Positions 19,675 through 28,240 of a stretch of DNA of 64,000 bases are shown here, in pieces (the first letter of the stretch is position 1; each line of letters begins with the position of its first letter). Source of the DNA: Hyphomicrobiales bacterium (GTDB taxonomy: Bacteria > Pseudomonadota > Alphaproteobacteria > Rhizobiales > Beijerinckiaceae); assembly GCA_947454055.1 (NCBI GenBank), contig CANGIS010000001.1, positions 124,001 to 188,000 on the forward strand, written 5' to 3'. A program made the position numbers and the translations under genes. The notes beneath the pieces are model-generated. The model made no database searches. It saw only the letters and a program-made list of their open reading frames with translations, and had not been told where the DNA came from.

Positions 19675-21299
19675 CCTTATCTTTTGGCGGGGTCGGGTTC
19701 GGTCATCCGATGTTGAACAAAGTCGGGTGGCAGCGATATGGCTTTGCTTTTCTTGCCGGCGCGGTGGGAGCGCTCGCGATGGCGCCATTTGATCTTTTTT
19801 GGGCGATGTTCGTTCCGATGGGCGCAGCCGTGTTGCTGCTGGATGGTTCGTCAACCGGCAAAATGGCGGCTTTGTCCGGCTGGTGGCTCGGCTTTGGTTA
19901 TTTTGTTGCCGGATTATGGTGGCTTGGTGCTGCGTTTTTCGTCGAGCCTGAGTTTATCTGGGCCGCTCCCTTCGGCATTTTAGGGTTGCCGGCATTGCTT
20001 GCAGCTTTTTTTGCAGCCGGCTTTTGGGCTGCCTTCCGGCTCTGGCGGCCGGGGCCGCTGCGCATCCTTGTTCTGGCAGCAGCGCTTGGCGCTGGCGAAT
20101 GGCTCCGGGGCACAATTCTCACCGGCTTTCCGTGGAACAGCATCGGCATGGCGCTGGGTGATCACCTCGTTTTGGCGCAGATCGCTTCCTGGATTGGCAT
20201 GAATGGCCTTACTTTTCTGGCCATTGCCGTTTTTGCGGCCCCTGTTTTGGTCTTTGATCACGGCGACCGGCTGAGGCGGTTAAGCGGCCCCTGTGCTGCG
20301 ATATTTGTTCTTGCCTCTGTCTATGGTTTTGGCACATGGCGCCTTGCGGTTCCTGAAATGCCGACGGTGTCGGGCGTCAGGCTTCGCCTGATGCAGCCCG
20401 ATATGCCGCTGGATGACCGGTTCAGCCGGACGCATGCGGCCGAAATCCTGCATCGCTATTTCGAGCTGAGCACCAAAGGCAGCTATCCCTCGGTGTCCGG
20501 CATGGCTGATATTACCCATCTCGTATGGCCGGAAACCTCGTTCCCCTTTTTGCTCGATTCTGAACCCGTGGCCCGTGCCGAGATTGCGCATATTTTAAAA
20601 AATGGGGTGACATTGATTGCCGGCGCCGTGCGCGCCGAAGATTCGGTAGATGGCGTGACCCGTTCCTATTTCAACGCCATTCAAGCATTGAATGGGCAGG
20701 GGAGCATCATCGGAACGGTGGATAAGGCGCATCTTGTGCCGTTTGGGGAGTATTTGCCGTTTAGTGACCTTTTGACAGCGCTGGGCTTGCGCCAATTCGT
20801 TCAGGCGCCGGGCGGGTTTACCGCAGCAAGCCAGCACAAGAATTTAGCAATCCCCGGCCTCCCTCCGATTGCGCCATTGATCTGCTACGAGGCGATTTTT
20901 CCTTCCGAGACGATACCGGAAGGGGGGCCCCGCCCCGGATTGCTCTTAAATGTCACCAATGACGCGTGGTTCGGCCTCACGCCGGGGCCATCGCAGCATT
21001 TCGCCCAAGCCAGGCTTCGAGCCATTGAACAGGGTTTGCCACTTGTCCGATCCGCCAATAACGGCATTTCAGCGATTATCGACGGCTACGGGCGCCCGAT
21101 TATCGTTCTGCCCCTTGGGGATTCGGGTGTCATTGACGGCCCCTTGCCTCAAGCACTTCCGCCAACGCCCTATTCATCCCTGCCGCATTTCCCTGTTGCA
21201 GGGCTCTTCTATGGCCTTCTGGCTTTCGGGCTATTGTTGACGAAACGTCAATTGACACTTACAAGCGATTCACTTATTTATACAACCAGTGATCGATAG
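19671..21299 (+). CDS. lnt: Apolipoprotein N-acyltransferase
   Basis: Adds the third acyl chain to lipoproteins at the periplasmic face of the inner membrane. 542 residues: about seven to eight membrane segments surround a periplasmic nitrilase-type domain. The triad is visible as Glu at about 288 (VWPETSFPF), Lys at about 351 (DKAHLVPFGEYLPF) and Cys at about 405 (LICYEAIFP). The start is a GTG overlapping the preceding stop (GTGA). In Sinorhizobium the orthologue is known as actA, needed for acid tolerance. Its last 50 bases carry a promoter for the next gene. Confidence 0.95.
   Translation: MTLSFGGVGFGHPMLNKVGWQRYGFAFLAGAVGALAMAPFDLFWAMFVPMGAAVLLLDGSSTGKMAALSGWWLGFGYFVAGLWWLGAAFFVEPEFIWAAPFGILGLPALLAAFFAAGFWAAFRLWRPGPLRILVLAAALGAGEWLRGTILTGFPWNSIGMALGDHLVLAQIASWIGMNGLTFLAIAVFAAPVLVFDHGDRLRRLSGPCAAIFVLASVYGFGTWRLAVPEMPTVSGVRLRLMQPDMPLDDRFSRTHAAEILHRYFELSTKGSYPSVSGMADITHLVWPETSFPFLLDSEPVARAEIAHILKNGVTLIAGAVRAEDSVDGVTRSYFNAIQALNGQGSIIGTVDKAHLVPFGEYLPFSDLLTALGLRQFVQAPGGFTAASQHKNLAIPGLPPIAPLICYEAIFPSETIPEGGPRPGLLLNVTNDAWFGLTPGPSQHFAQARLRAIEQGLPLVRSANNGISAIIDGYGRPIIVLPLGDSGVIDGPLPQALPPTPYSSLPHFPVAGLFYGLLAFGLLLTKRQLTLTSDSLIYTTSDR
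21252..21280 (+). promoter_or_regulatory. Sigma70-type promoter inside the 3' end of lnt
   Basis: TTGACA (21252-21257), a 17-base spacer, and TATTTA (21275-21280). The start would be near 21287, giving a leader of roughly 170 bases in front of the XRE gene at 21458. It is the best -35 match seen in the window and lies inside the lnt coding region, so the regulator can be expressed apart from the phoH-lnt chain. Confidence 0.5.
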
Positions 21300-21365
21300 G
21301 TGGCGTGTAAAATTTTATAAGTTCAATTCGTATTTAAAGTATAAATATTTCTATCGATTAAAAAA

Positions 21366-21387
21366 TTATACAACAGGTCCTGTATAA
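21366..21387. promoter_or_regulatory. Inverted repeat, candidate operator upstream of XRE regulator
   Basis: Arms TTATACA and TGTATAA are separated by 8 bases that hold a smaller palindrome (ACAGG-T-CCTGT overlapping the right arm). It lies about 70 bases before the regulator start in an unusually AT-rich stretch (21300-21457). A matching half-site TTATACAACCAG occurs at 21278-21289, just at the predicted start of transcription. Autoregulation by the downstream HTH protein is an inference. Confidence 0.4.
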
Positions 21388-21457
21388 GAACCGTTTCAAG
21401 CGTTTTTTGATTCTGGAATGCGATGATTACTGATTAATTTATTTAAGGGGCGGTTTA

Positions 21458-21895
21458 ATGGAACTAGCTGCAAATATACCATTCAAGAAAACGCCAAATC
21501 CGGTGGATCGCCATGTCGGAAGCAGGGTTCGCATGCGCCGGGTTCTTGTTGGCATGAGCCAGGAAAAGCTGGGTGAGGCGCTCGGTCTGACGTTTCAGCA
21601 GGTGCAAAAATATGAAAAAGGCACCAATCGCATCGGGGCGAGCCGTCTGCAGCAGCTTTCGCGGATCTTGGGAGTTCCGGTTGAATATTTCTTCGAGGGC
21701 GCACCGCAGACGATTGAACGTTTGGCATCGTCCGGTTTCGAGGATAACGGTGAAACAGCCTATGTCGCCGATTTTCTGGCAACGAATGAGGGTATTCAGC
21801 TCAACAAAGCCTTTGTGAAGATCCGGGATCCCAAATTGCGGCGACGGGTGGTGGAATTGGTGACCGCCATCGCCGGCGACGACATTGCGGCCTGA
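21458..21895 (+). CDS. XRE-family regulator, PhrR-like, between lnt and metK
   Basis: 145 residues. The HTH domain (about 17-75) contains HVGSRVRMRRVLVGMSQEKL and GLTFQQVQKYEKGTNRIGAS, followed by LQQLSRILGVPVEYFFEGAP, the Rhizobiales form of this regulator. The C-terminal half is helical. Position immediately after lnt (actA) matches the pH-regulated phrR gene of Sinorhizobium, so orthology is likely, although several paralogues of this family exist per genome. GGGGCGG precedes the ATG. Confidence 0.85.
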   Translation: MELAANIPFKKTPNPVDRHVGSRVRMRRVLVGMSQEKLGEALGLTFQQVQKYEKGTNRIGASRLQQLSRILGVPVEYFFEGAPQTIERLASSGFEDNGETAYVADFLATNEGIQLNKAFVKIRDPKLRRRVVELVTAIAGDDIAA

Positions 21896-21984
21896 TTTAT
21901 AGAACAATATCGATTGATATAACAAACACGTTCGTTATTTCAGCTTGACTTGTGCCCTATCCCCTGTCACGGAAACGCCAATTG

Positions 21985-22014
21985 GCGATGGTGGCTGGCC
22001 GTCATCGCTCTTTT
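21985..22014 (+). promoter_or_regulatory. Hairpin with T-rich tail in metK leader
   Basis: GCGATG (21985-21990) pairs with CATCGC (22003-22008) around a 12-base loop that can form inner GG/CC pairs; TCTTTT follows at once. It lies about 35 bases before the metK start. It resembles a weak intrinsic terminator or attenuator. No known SAM riboswitch class was recognised here by eye. Confidence 0.3.
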
Positions 22015-22048
22015 CCGATGGGCATTCATTTCACGCCGGAGACCGACC

Positions 22049-23251
22049 GTGGCACGTTCCGATTATTTCTTCACCAGCGAATCCGTTTCCGAAGGACATC
22101 CGGACAAGGTTTGCGACCGCATTTCCGACGAAATCGTCGATTTGTTTTTCCGCGAAGGCCCGAAGGCGGGCATTGATCCGTGGGACATTCGCGCGGCCTG
22201 CGAAACGCTGGCGACCACCAACAAGGTGGTGATCGCGGGCGAAACACGTGGTCCGTTGACGGTCACGAAAGATCTGATCGCGCACACAGCGCGCATGGCG
22301 ATCCGCGATATTGGCTATGAGCAGGACGGGTTTCACTGGGATACGGCCGATATTGACGTGCTCTTGCACCCGCAATCGGCGGATATTGCCCAGGGCGTCG
22401 ATGCCCGCCAGCCGACCAATCAGGAAGAAGGCGCCGGCGATCAGGGCATTATGTTCGGCTATGCTTGCCGCGAAACCGACGAGTTGATGCCTGCGCCGAT
22501 CTATTACGCGCACAAGATTTTGCGGTTGATTTCGGAAGCGCGCCATTCGGACGCCGAAAAAGTTTTGGGACCCGATTCAAAGAGCCAGGTCACGATCCGC
22601 TACGCCAATGGCAAGCCGGTCGGTGTGACGCAGATCGTGGTATCGCATCAGCATCTGATCGAAAACATGACGTCGCATCAGGTGCGTGAACTGGTCGAAC
22701 CCTATGTTCGCCGCGCTTTGCCGGATGGCTGGATATCAAAAGAAACCGTCTGGCACATTAACCCGACGGGCAAGTTCTATATTGGCGGCCCCGATGGGGA
22801 TTCTGGCCTCACGGGACGTAAAATCATCGTCGATACCTATGGTGGGGCGGCCCCGCATGGCGGCGGCGCCTTCTCGGGTAAAGACCCGACGAAGGTGGAC
22901 CGTTCAGCAGCCTATGCCGCACGCTATCTCGCCAAGAACGTGGTTGCCGCTGGCGTTGCCGATCGCTGCACGATCCAGCTGTCTTACGCCATCGGCGTGG
23001 CGCGTCCGTTGTCGATCTATGCGGATTTCCACGGCACGGGTCAGGTTGATGAAGCAGCCGTCGAGCGTCTTTTGGAAGATCGCAACATTATGGATCTGAC
23101 CCCGCGCGGTATTCGTCGCCATCTTGATCTCAATAAGCCGATTTACGCCCGCACGGCTGCTTATGGTCATTTTGGCCGGACGCCGGATGCGGATGGCGGC
23201 TTCTCGTGGGAAAAGACCGACCTCGCCGACAAGATCAAAGCCGGGCTTTGA
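22049..23251 (+). CDS. metK: S-adenosylmethionine synthetase
   Basis: Makes SAM from methionine and ATP. 400 residues with family signatures [20 protein letters not shown] near the N-terminus, [12 protein letters not shown] and [16 protein letters not shown]. The start is a GTG at 22049 (residues [13 protein letters not shown]), with GGAG seven bases upstream; earlier in-frame starts lack family similarity. The trmB reading frame begins at or just after its stop. Confidence 0.97.
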   Translation: MARSDYFFTSESVSEGHPDKVCDRISDEIVDLFFREGPKAGIDPWDIRAACETLATTNKVVIAGETRGPLTVTKDLIAHTARMAIRDIGYEQDGFHWDTADIDVLLHPQSADIAQGVDARQPTNQEEGAGDQGIMFGYACRETDELMPAPIYYAHKILRLISEARHSDAEKVLGPDSKSQVTIRYANGKPVGVTQIVVSHQHLIENMTSHQVRELVEPYVRRALPDGWISKETVWHINPTGKFYIGGPDGDSGLTGRKIIVDTYGGAAPHGGGAFSGKDPTKVDRSAAYAARYLAKNVVAAGVADRCTIQLSYAIGVARPLSIYADFHGTGQVDEAAVERLLEDRNIMDLTPRGIRRHLDLNKPIYARTAAYGHFGRTPDADGGFSWEKTDLADKIKAGL

Positions 23252-23265
23252 CCGAACTCGTCGCT

Positions 23266-23952
23266 ATGGCATCCGAGGACGAGCGCGGCGGAGCGTTTTT
23301 TGGCCGCCGCAAGGGTAAAAAATTGCGTCTCGGACAGGCCGACCTGTTCGAGACCTTGCTGCCGCGTCTGAGAATTGATCTTGCAACGCCGCTTACCGCA
23401 TCGGCACTTTTTGCCAAGCCCGTCGACGAACTGTGGCTCGAAATCGGCTTTGGCGGAGGCGAGCATCTTTTGCAGCGGGCCGCGGAAAATCCAACGATAG
23501 GATTTATCGGCTGCGAGCCCTTCGTCAACGGCATGGCCAAAATGCTGGCGGTGATTGATCGCGAGGAACGCGACAATATCCGCCTCTATGACGCTGATGC
23601 GCTGGAACTGTTGCGCTATCTTCCCGATGCATCGCTGGGTCGGGTCTATCTGCTTTATCCCGATCCTTGGCCAAAGCGCCGGCAAAACAAGCGGCGCTTT
23701 GTCTCCGAAGTGACGTTGGCGCTCATTGCCCGTGTTTTGAAACCGGGGGGTGAATTCCGCTTTGCCAGCGATATCGATCATTATGTTGGCTGGACGTTGG
23801 AGCGTGCCATGCGCTCGCCCGATCTGCGCTGGACGGCGGAACGGCCGGATGATTGGCGCCAACCCTGGGACGGATGGCAATCAACCCGCTACGAGCTCAA
23901 AGCGCAACGCGAAGGCCGCAAATCGGCCTATCTGACTTTCGAGCGCGTTTGA
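23266..23952 (+). CDS. trmB: tRNA (guanine-N7-)-methyltransferase
   Basis: Methylates G46 of tRNA using SAM, next to the gene that makes SAM. The 228 residues contain the SAM motif LEIGFGGGEHLL and the catalytic/tRNA-binding motif LYPDPWPKRRQNKRRFV. The start is ambiguous: ATG at 23266 is given, but a TTG at 23248 overlapping the metK stop (TTGA) would add six residues and couple translation. Its last 25 bases overlap the convergent DUF2336 gene. Confidence 0.93.
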   Translation: MASEDERGGAFFGRRKGKKLRLGQADLFETLLPRLRIDLATPLTASALFAKPVDELWLEIGFGGGEHLLQRAAENPTIGFIGCEPFVNGMAKMLAVIDREERDNIRLYDADALELLRYLPDASLGRVYLLYPDPWPKRRQNKRRFVSEVTLALIARVLKPGGEFRFASDIDHYVGWTLERAMRSPDLRWTAERPDDWRQPWDGWQSTRYELKAQREGRKSAYLTFERV

Positions 23953-25049
23953 ACCGAGGCGGGTGCTGATACGCCTTGGCTGCGCGCGGCGATAAACTGC
24001 ATCACCCGTTTGGCCGTCGAGTTTGATAAAGCATGAAAGCTGGTATGGGCCTGATCGTGCAAAACGCGCGGCAAGGGGCCACCCGCTTTGGCAGCCAGCA
24101 GGGCCGCAAAAACCGTCCACTCAAACCCCACAGCGCGGGCAATAAACAACAGTGAGTCGAATTGGGGCGATGCGAAGGCCAGCTCGACCGTCTCGCGTGG
24201 AATTTCTGCCAGATAAGCAATTCCTGCCAGAGCTTCGGCGATTTCGCCGCGCTCGATCTGACCTGCTATGCGCTTTTGATCCGTTGGCCAGCTTGGCCAG
24301 ATAATGGTCGCTTCCGCCGAAGACTGATCGGAATCCGCCAGTTCCAAAATTTCCGGATTGACGAAAATCGCCGCCGCACCCACTTCGAGCGCCCGCTCCA
24401 ATATGGCGGGCTCGGTGGTCAGATCCTGCATTTCGCTGCGGGCCCGTTGTTTGGCGGCCTCCAAAATAGCCCCGACATGGCGTAACGCCAAATCCGGTCT
24501 GCCGCGCAAAATGCGATACAGGCGATTATCGCCCATTGCTTTTTCAGCCAGCAGACGCAGGCCGAAGTCGGACAGCAATTGTCGGTTGTTTTCGGCCACG
24601 CGTTGGACAACATCCTCGTCGCCGCGCGCTAGCAGAATATCGGTGACCGTTGACGGCAGGCTGCCGCGTTTTGACAGGGCCGTTAAAAAATCGGCGGGTC
24701 TGCTTTGGGCAATGACGGCCAGATCGTCTTCGGAAAGACAGGGGCTACGCTCGAGCACCGGCCGAGCCACCGCGATTTCAGGGTCGTGGGCGAGGTTGCG
24801 GATTGTCTTCCGAGGCGCCCGTGTCAAACCGGCCAGACGTTCCGACAATTCGATCCGGGCAGCAAATTCGATTTCAAGCGCAAGGCACAAAATAACCTCA
24901 TCGAAAACGGAGATATGCTCTTCGTTGAGATCAGGCGCCTGGTCGATAAAGAGTCCGGTAATCCGATGCAACAGAACATGTCGCCGCTCGCCCGCGGCTT
25001 CACCGAGGGCGTTTTCAAGATCGGCAACAAGGGACGCAATGGCATTCAT
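23928..25049 (-). CDS. DUF2336 domain protein
   Basis: 373 residues, all helical by eye, with repeated short helix pairs (LARGDEDVVQRVAENNRQLL; RPDLALRHVGAILEAA) as in the alphaproteobacterial DUF2336 family, which look like HEAT-type repeats. Function unknown. It is the only minus-strand gene between metK and pnp, inserted between trmB and the rimP operon, and it overlaps the trmB end by 25 bases. Its promoter must lie in the 216-base gap shared with rimP. Confidence 0.8.
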   Translation of the reverse strand: MNAIASLVADLENALGEAAGERRHVLLHRITGLFIDQAPDLNEEHISVFDEVILCLALEIEFAARIELSERLAGLTRAPRKTIRNLAHDPEIAVARPVLERSPCLSEDDLAVIAQSRPADFLTALSKRGSLPSTVTDILLARGDEDVVQRVAENNRQLLSDFGLRLLAEKAMGDNRLYRILRGRPDLALRHVGAILEAAKQRARSEMQDLTTEPAILERALEVGAAAIFVNPEILELADSDQSSAEATIIWPSWPTDQKRIAGQIERGEIAEALAGIAYLAEIPRETVELAFASPQFDSLLFIARAVGFEWTVFAALLAAKAGGPLPRVLHDQAHTSFHALSNSTAKRVMQFIAARSQGVSAPASVQTRSKVR

Positions 25050-25128
25050 TCACTTACTCCGCAACGGACGCCTTATAATCCGTGAGGAGTGACTAAATCG
25101 TATAAATGCCGACCCAATTGTTTTCGAC

Positions 25129-25156
25129 TTGAAAAATTCTCGTGATCCTGTATGAA
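25129..25156 (+). promoter_or_regulatory. Probable promoter of the rimP-nusA-infB operon
   Basis: TTGAAA (25129-25134), 16-base spacer, TATGAA (25151-25156). Transcription would start near 25163 and run about 100 bases to rimP through two hairpins. The match is partial; the call rests on position just upstream of the structured leader. Confidence 0.4.
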
Positions 25157-25183
25157 GGTGCTTGTCGTTAAGACATCTCATAG

Positions 25184-25238
25184 CGGTTCAGTTGGACCGG
25201 CAGTTTGAGAGTGGGCCCCACCGGACCCGCTCTTTTTT
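25184..25238 (+). terminator. Two-hairpin leader with intrinsic terminator before rimP (attenuator candidate)
   Basis: Hairpin 1: CGGTTC (25184-25189), loop AGTT, GGACCG (25194-25199), six pairs including one G-U. Hairpin 2: GAGTGGG (25209-25215), 10-base loop, CCCGCTC (25226-25232), seven pairs including one G-U, followed directly by six T. It ends 27 bases before the rimP ATG. No plus-strand gene lies upstream, so the terminator can only act on the operon's own leader. In E. coli the nusA operon is autoregulated in its leader; the same logic is inferred here. Confidence 0.75.
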
Positions 25239-25265
25239 ATTGCCTGATGGAATTTTTGAAAATTG

Positions 25266-25910
25266 ATGGCAGACGAACCCAGACTGATCGAGGAACACGG
25301 TATCGCCGCCGGCGTGGCCCGTATTGTCGAGCCTGTGCTTGGCGATCTGGGCTATCGGCTTGTCCGGGTGAAAGTTTCTGCCGTCAATGGATGTACCGTC
25401 CAGATTATGGCTGAAAAGCCGGATGGCTCGATGAGTGTCGATGATTGTGAAGTGGTCAGCCGCGGCATTTCGCCGGCGCTCGACCTCGATGATCCGGTCG
25501 GCAAGGCCTATTATCTGGAGATCTCATCGCCCGGCATTGATCGCCCCTTGGTTCGCCGTGGCGATTTTGAGCGCTGGGCTGGCTATGAGGCCAAAGTCGA
25601 CATGAAGATCGTCACTGAAGGCCGCAAGCGTTTTCGCGGCATCCTTCGCGGCGTCGAGGGTTCGGCAGCGGTGATCGAGCGGCTGGATGCGCGACCTGAT
25701 GAAGAGGCGCGCGTGCTGTTGCCGCTCGTTGATTTGAGCGATGCACGGTTGGTGCTGACCGATGATTTGATCCGCGAGTCGTTGAGGCGCGGCAAAGCAT
25801 TGATCAAGCAGGACGCCGACGAAACGACAGACAATAACGAGGCCGAGGCCGATCAGGCCGAGGTCAAACAACCCAAACCATCCGGCAAGAACCGCAAGGC
25901 AAAGCCTTGA
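25266..25910 (+). CDS. rimP: Ribosome maturation factor RimP
   Basis: Needed for 30S subunit assembly. 214 residues with the N-terminal RimP domain ([40 protein letters not shown]) and the diagnostic [14 protein letters not shown], then a C-terminal SH3-like domain. A highly acidic then basic tail extends beyond the usual length (about 180-214, [17 protein letters not shown] then KNRKAKP). The ATG at 25266 is chosen over a TTG three bases before it. First gene of the operon. Confidence 0.95.
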   Translation: MADEPRLIEEHGIAAGVARIVEPVLGDLGYRLVRVKVSAVNGCTVQIMAEKPDGSMSVDDCEVVSRGISPALDLDDPVGKAYYLEISSPGIDRPLVRRGDFERWAGYEAKVDMKIVTEGRKRFRGILRGVEGSAAVIERLDARPDEEARVLLPLVDLSDARLVLTDDLIRESLRRGKALIKQDADETTDNNEAEADQAEVKQPKPSGKNRKAKP

Positions 25911-25952
25911 TCGTGTCGGGATATTGAACTTTTATCGAAGGAGTAATCCGCC

Positions 25953-27530
25953 ATGGCTATCAGCGCGAACCGTTTAGAGTTGCTTCAGATTGCCGAAGCC
26001 GTCGCCCGCGAAAAGCTGATCGACCGCCAGATTGTGCTGGCTTCGATGGAGGAAGCTTATGCAAAGGCGGCCCGTTCGCGCTACGGCATGGAAACGAATG
26101 TCAAAGCCGAGATTGATCCCAAGACCGGTGAACTGCGCCTTTGGCGGCATTTGCAAGTCGTCGAGCTGGTCGACAACTCCTCTACCGAGATTTCGCTGGA
26201 AGACGCCAAGCGCTCCAATCCGGCAGCCCAGATCGGCGACGTGATTGCGGACAAGCTGCCACCCTTCGATCTTGGCCGTATTGCCGCTCAGTCGGCCAAG
26301 CAGGTCATCGTGCAGAAAGTGCGCGACGCCGAGCGTGACCGTCAGTTCGACGAATATAAGGACCGCATCGGCGAGATCATCAACGGACTCGTCAAGCGCG
26401 CCGAATATGGCAATGTGATTGTCGATCTCGGCCGCAGCGAAGGCATTATCCGCCGCGACGAGTTGATTCCGCGCGAAACCTTCCGCCCCGGCGATCGCGT
26501 CCGCGCCTATGTGTTCGATGTTCGCCGCGAGCCCCGCGGCCCGCAGATTTTCTTGTCCCGCACCCATCCGCAATTCATGGCCAAGCTGTTTGCGCAGGAA
26601 GTGCCGGAAATCTATGACGGCATCATCACGGTGAAGGCGGTTGCCCGCGACCCGGGTTCACGCGCCAAAATCGCGGTCATTTCGCGCGATAGTTCGATTG
26701 ATCCGGTCGGCGCATGCGTCGGTATGCGCGGTTCGCGCGTGCAGGCCGTCGTCGGCGAATTGCAGGGCGAAAAGATCGACATCATTCCTTGGTCGCCCGA
26801 TGTTGCAACCTTCATCGTCAATGCGTTGCAACCAGCCGAAGTCGCCAAGGTCGTTCTGGACGAAGAATCCGAGCGCATTGAAGTGGTGGTGCCGGATGAT
26901 CAGCTCTCGCTCGCCATCGGCCGTCGCGGCCAGAACGTGCGTCTGGCGTCGCAGCTCACCGGTTGGGATATCGATATTCTGACCGAAGCGGAAGAATCCG
27001 AGCGTCGTCAGAAGGAATTCGTCGAGCGCACCGCCATCTTCATGGAAGCGTTGGACGTCGACGAGGTGGTTGGCCAGTTGCTCGCCTCCGAAGGCTTCCG
27101 CTCTGTGGAAGAGTTGACCTATGTGGACGTGTCCGAATTGGCGTCCATCGAGGGCTTCGATGACGAGACGGCGGCTGAAATTCAAAGCCGCGCGGTCAAT
27201 TTCCTGGCGGCTAAAGAAGCGGAACTCGATCATGCCCGCTTGGCCCTTGGTGTGGCCGATGAATTGAAGTCGGTCGCCGGCATCACGCTCGCTATGCTCG
27301 TTAAACTGGGCGAAAACGACGTCAAAACGGTTGATGACCTCGCCGGTTGCGCCACTGATGATTTGTTGGGCTGGACCGAGCGCAAGGGCACCGAGACCAT
27401 CCGCAACGCGGGTTATCTCGATGGCTTTGAACTGACGCGCGATGACGCTGAAGCCATCATCATGGATGCGCGCGTGAAGGCGGGTTGGATCGAAGCGCCT
27501 GTTGCTGTCGAAGAGACGGCGGAGGCTTAA
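25953..27530 (+). CDS. nusA: Transcription termination/antitermination factor NusA
   Basis: Binds RNA polymerase and RNA to modulate pausing, termination and antitermination. 525 residues: N-terminal RNAP-binding domain (1-135), S1 domain (about 140-200), KH1 and KH2 (about 235-350; [18 protein letters not shown] and [18 protein letters not shown]), then two C-terminal helix-hairpin-helix acidic repeats (about 370-510), as in proteobacteria with the long form. GGAG precedes the ATG. It may control the attenuator in front of rimP. Confidence 0.97.
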   Translation: MAISANRLELLQIAEAVAREKLIDRQIVLASMEEAYAKAARSRYGMETNVKAEIDPKTGELRLWRHLQVVELVDNSSTEISLEDAKRSNPAAQIGDVIADKLPPFDLGRIAAQSAKQVIVQKVRDAERDRQFDEYKDRIGEIINGLVKRAEYGNVIVDLGRSEGIIRRDELIPRETFRPGDRVRAYVFDVRREPRGPQIFLSRTHPQFMAKLFAQEVPEIYDGIITVKAVARDPGSRAKIAVISRDSSIDPVGACVGMRGSRVQAVVGELQGEKIDIIPWSPDVATFIVNALQPAEVAKVVLDEESERIEVVVPDDQLSLAIGRRGQNVRLASQLTGWDIDILTEAEESERRQKEFVERTAIFMEALDVDEVVGQLLASEGFRSVEELTYVDVSELASIEGFDDETAAEIQSRAVNFLAAKEAELDHARLALGVADELKSVAGITLAMLVKLGENDVKTVDDLAGCATDDLLGWTERKGTETIRNAGYLDGFELTRDDAEAIIMDARVKAGWIEAPVAVEETAEA

Positions 27531-27552
27531 GGCCATCGGAGTGATTGAAGCG

Positions 27553-28212
27553 ATGCCCACCGGGAGCGATGACGAGGATAAGGGTTCCGAGCGAACCTGC
27601 ATCGTCACGCGTAACCGGGCATCGCCGGACGCCATGCTGCGTTTCGTACGGTCGCCGGACGGCATTGTGGTACCGGATCTGAAACGAAAACTACCCGGCC
27701 GGGGTGTTTGGCTGACGCCAAGCCGGCCGGTGCTGGAAACGGCGATCAAGAAAAAGGCCTTTGCAAGGGCATTCAAGGCGGAAACACAAACCCCGCCGAC
27801 CCTTGCTGAGGATGTCGATCGGCTTTTAGAGCGTGCGGCGCGCGAATCCTTCAGTCTCGCTAATAAAGCGGGGCAGGTGGTCGCGGGGTTCGGTAAGGTT
27901 GAAGAAGCGTTGGGGCGCGGCCAGGTTCTGGCGGTGCTCCATGCGTCTGATGCGGCCGATGATGGCGTAAGAAAGGTCGGCCAACTCGTCCGCCGTGCGG
28001 TCGAAGCGGGTGCGGGTCAAATAAAAATCGTCACTTCTTTGCCTTCTGATGATTTGGGTTTGGCATTGGGGCGGTCACATGTGATACATGCAGCGCTTCT
28101 GAGTGGGTCCGCTGCGATGGCGTGTCTTGGTCGAATGGAATTTCTCGGCGCTTACAGGGCAGCGGATAACGCGGTCCAGAGCCTCGATACACAGGTTAAT
28201 CAACCGGATTGA
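27553..28212 (+). CDS. YlxR (DUF448) RNA-binding protein with L7Ae-like C-terminal domain
   Basis: 219 residues. The DUF448/YlxR domain (about 15-90) shows ERTCIVTRNRASPDAMLRFV and PGRGVWLTPSR. The second domain (about 105-205) is L7Ae/YlxQ-like (SLANKAGQVVAGFGKVEEAL; VLHASDAADDG), a fusion usual in Alphaproteobacteria. The ATG at 27553 has GGAG 11 bases upstream; a GTG at 27541 lies inside that site. It sits between nusA and infB as in most bacteria. The precise role is not established. Confidence 0.88.
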   Translation: MPTGSDDEDKGSERTCIVTRNRASPDAMLRFVRSPDGIVVPDLKRKLPGRGVWLTPSRPVLETAIKKKAFARAFKAETQTPPTLAEDVDRLLERAARESFSLANKAGQVVAGFGKVEEALGRGQVLAVLHASDAADDGVRKVGQLVRRAVEAGAGQIKIVTSLPSDDLGLALGRSHVIHAALLSGSAAMACLGRMEFLGAYRAADNAVQSLDTQVNQPD

Positions 28213-28240
28213 AGCGGCTCGGCCGCAGGATATGGACTGA

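Noticed and set aside
21896-22048. SAM-II or SAM/SAH riboswitch before metK
   Set aside because: The conserved core of these classes could not be recognised by eye; only a simple hairpin was seen.
25181-25200. GGTTC-AGTT-GGACC in the rimP leader considered as a tRNA T-arm (metY-like, as in E. coli)
   Set aside because: No acceptor, D or anticodon arm can be built around it; it fits better as the first leader hairpin.
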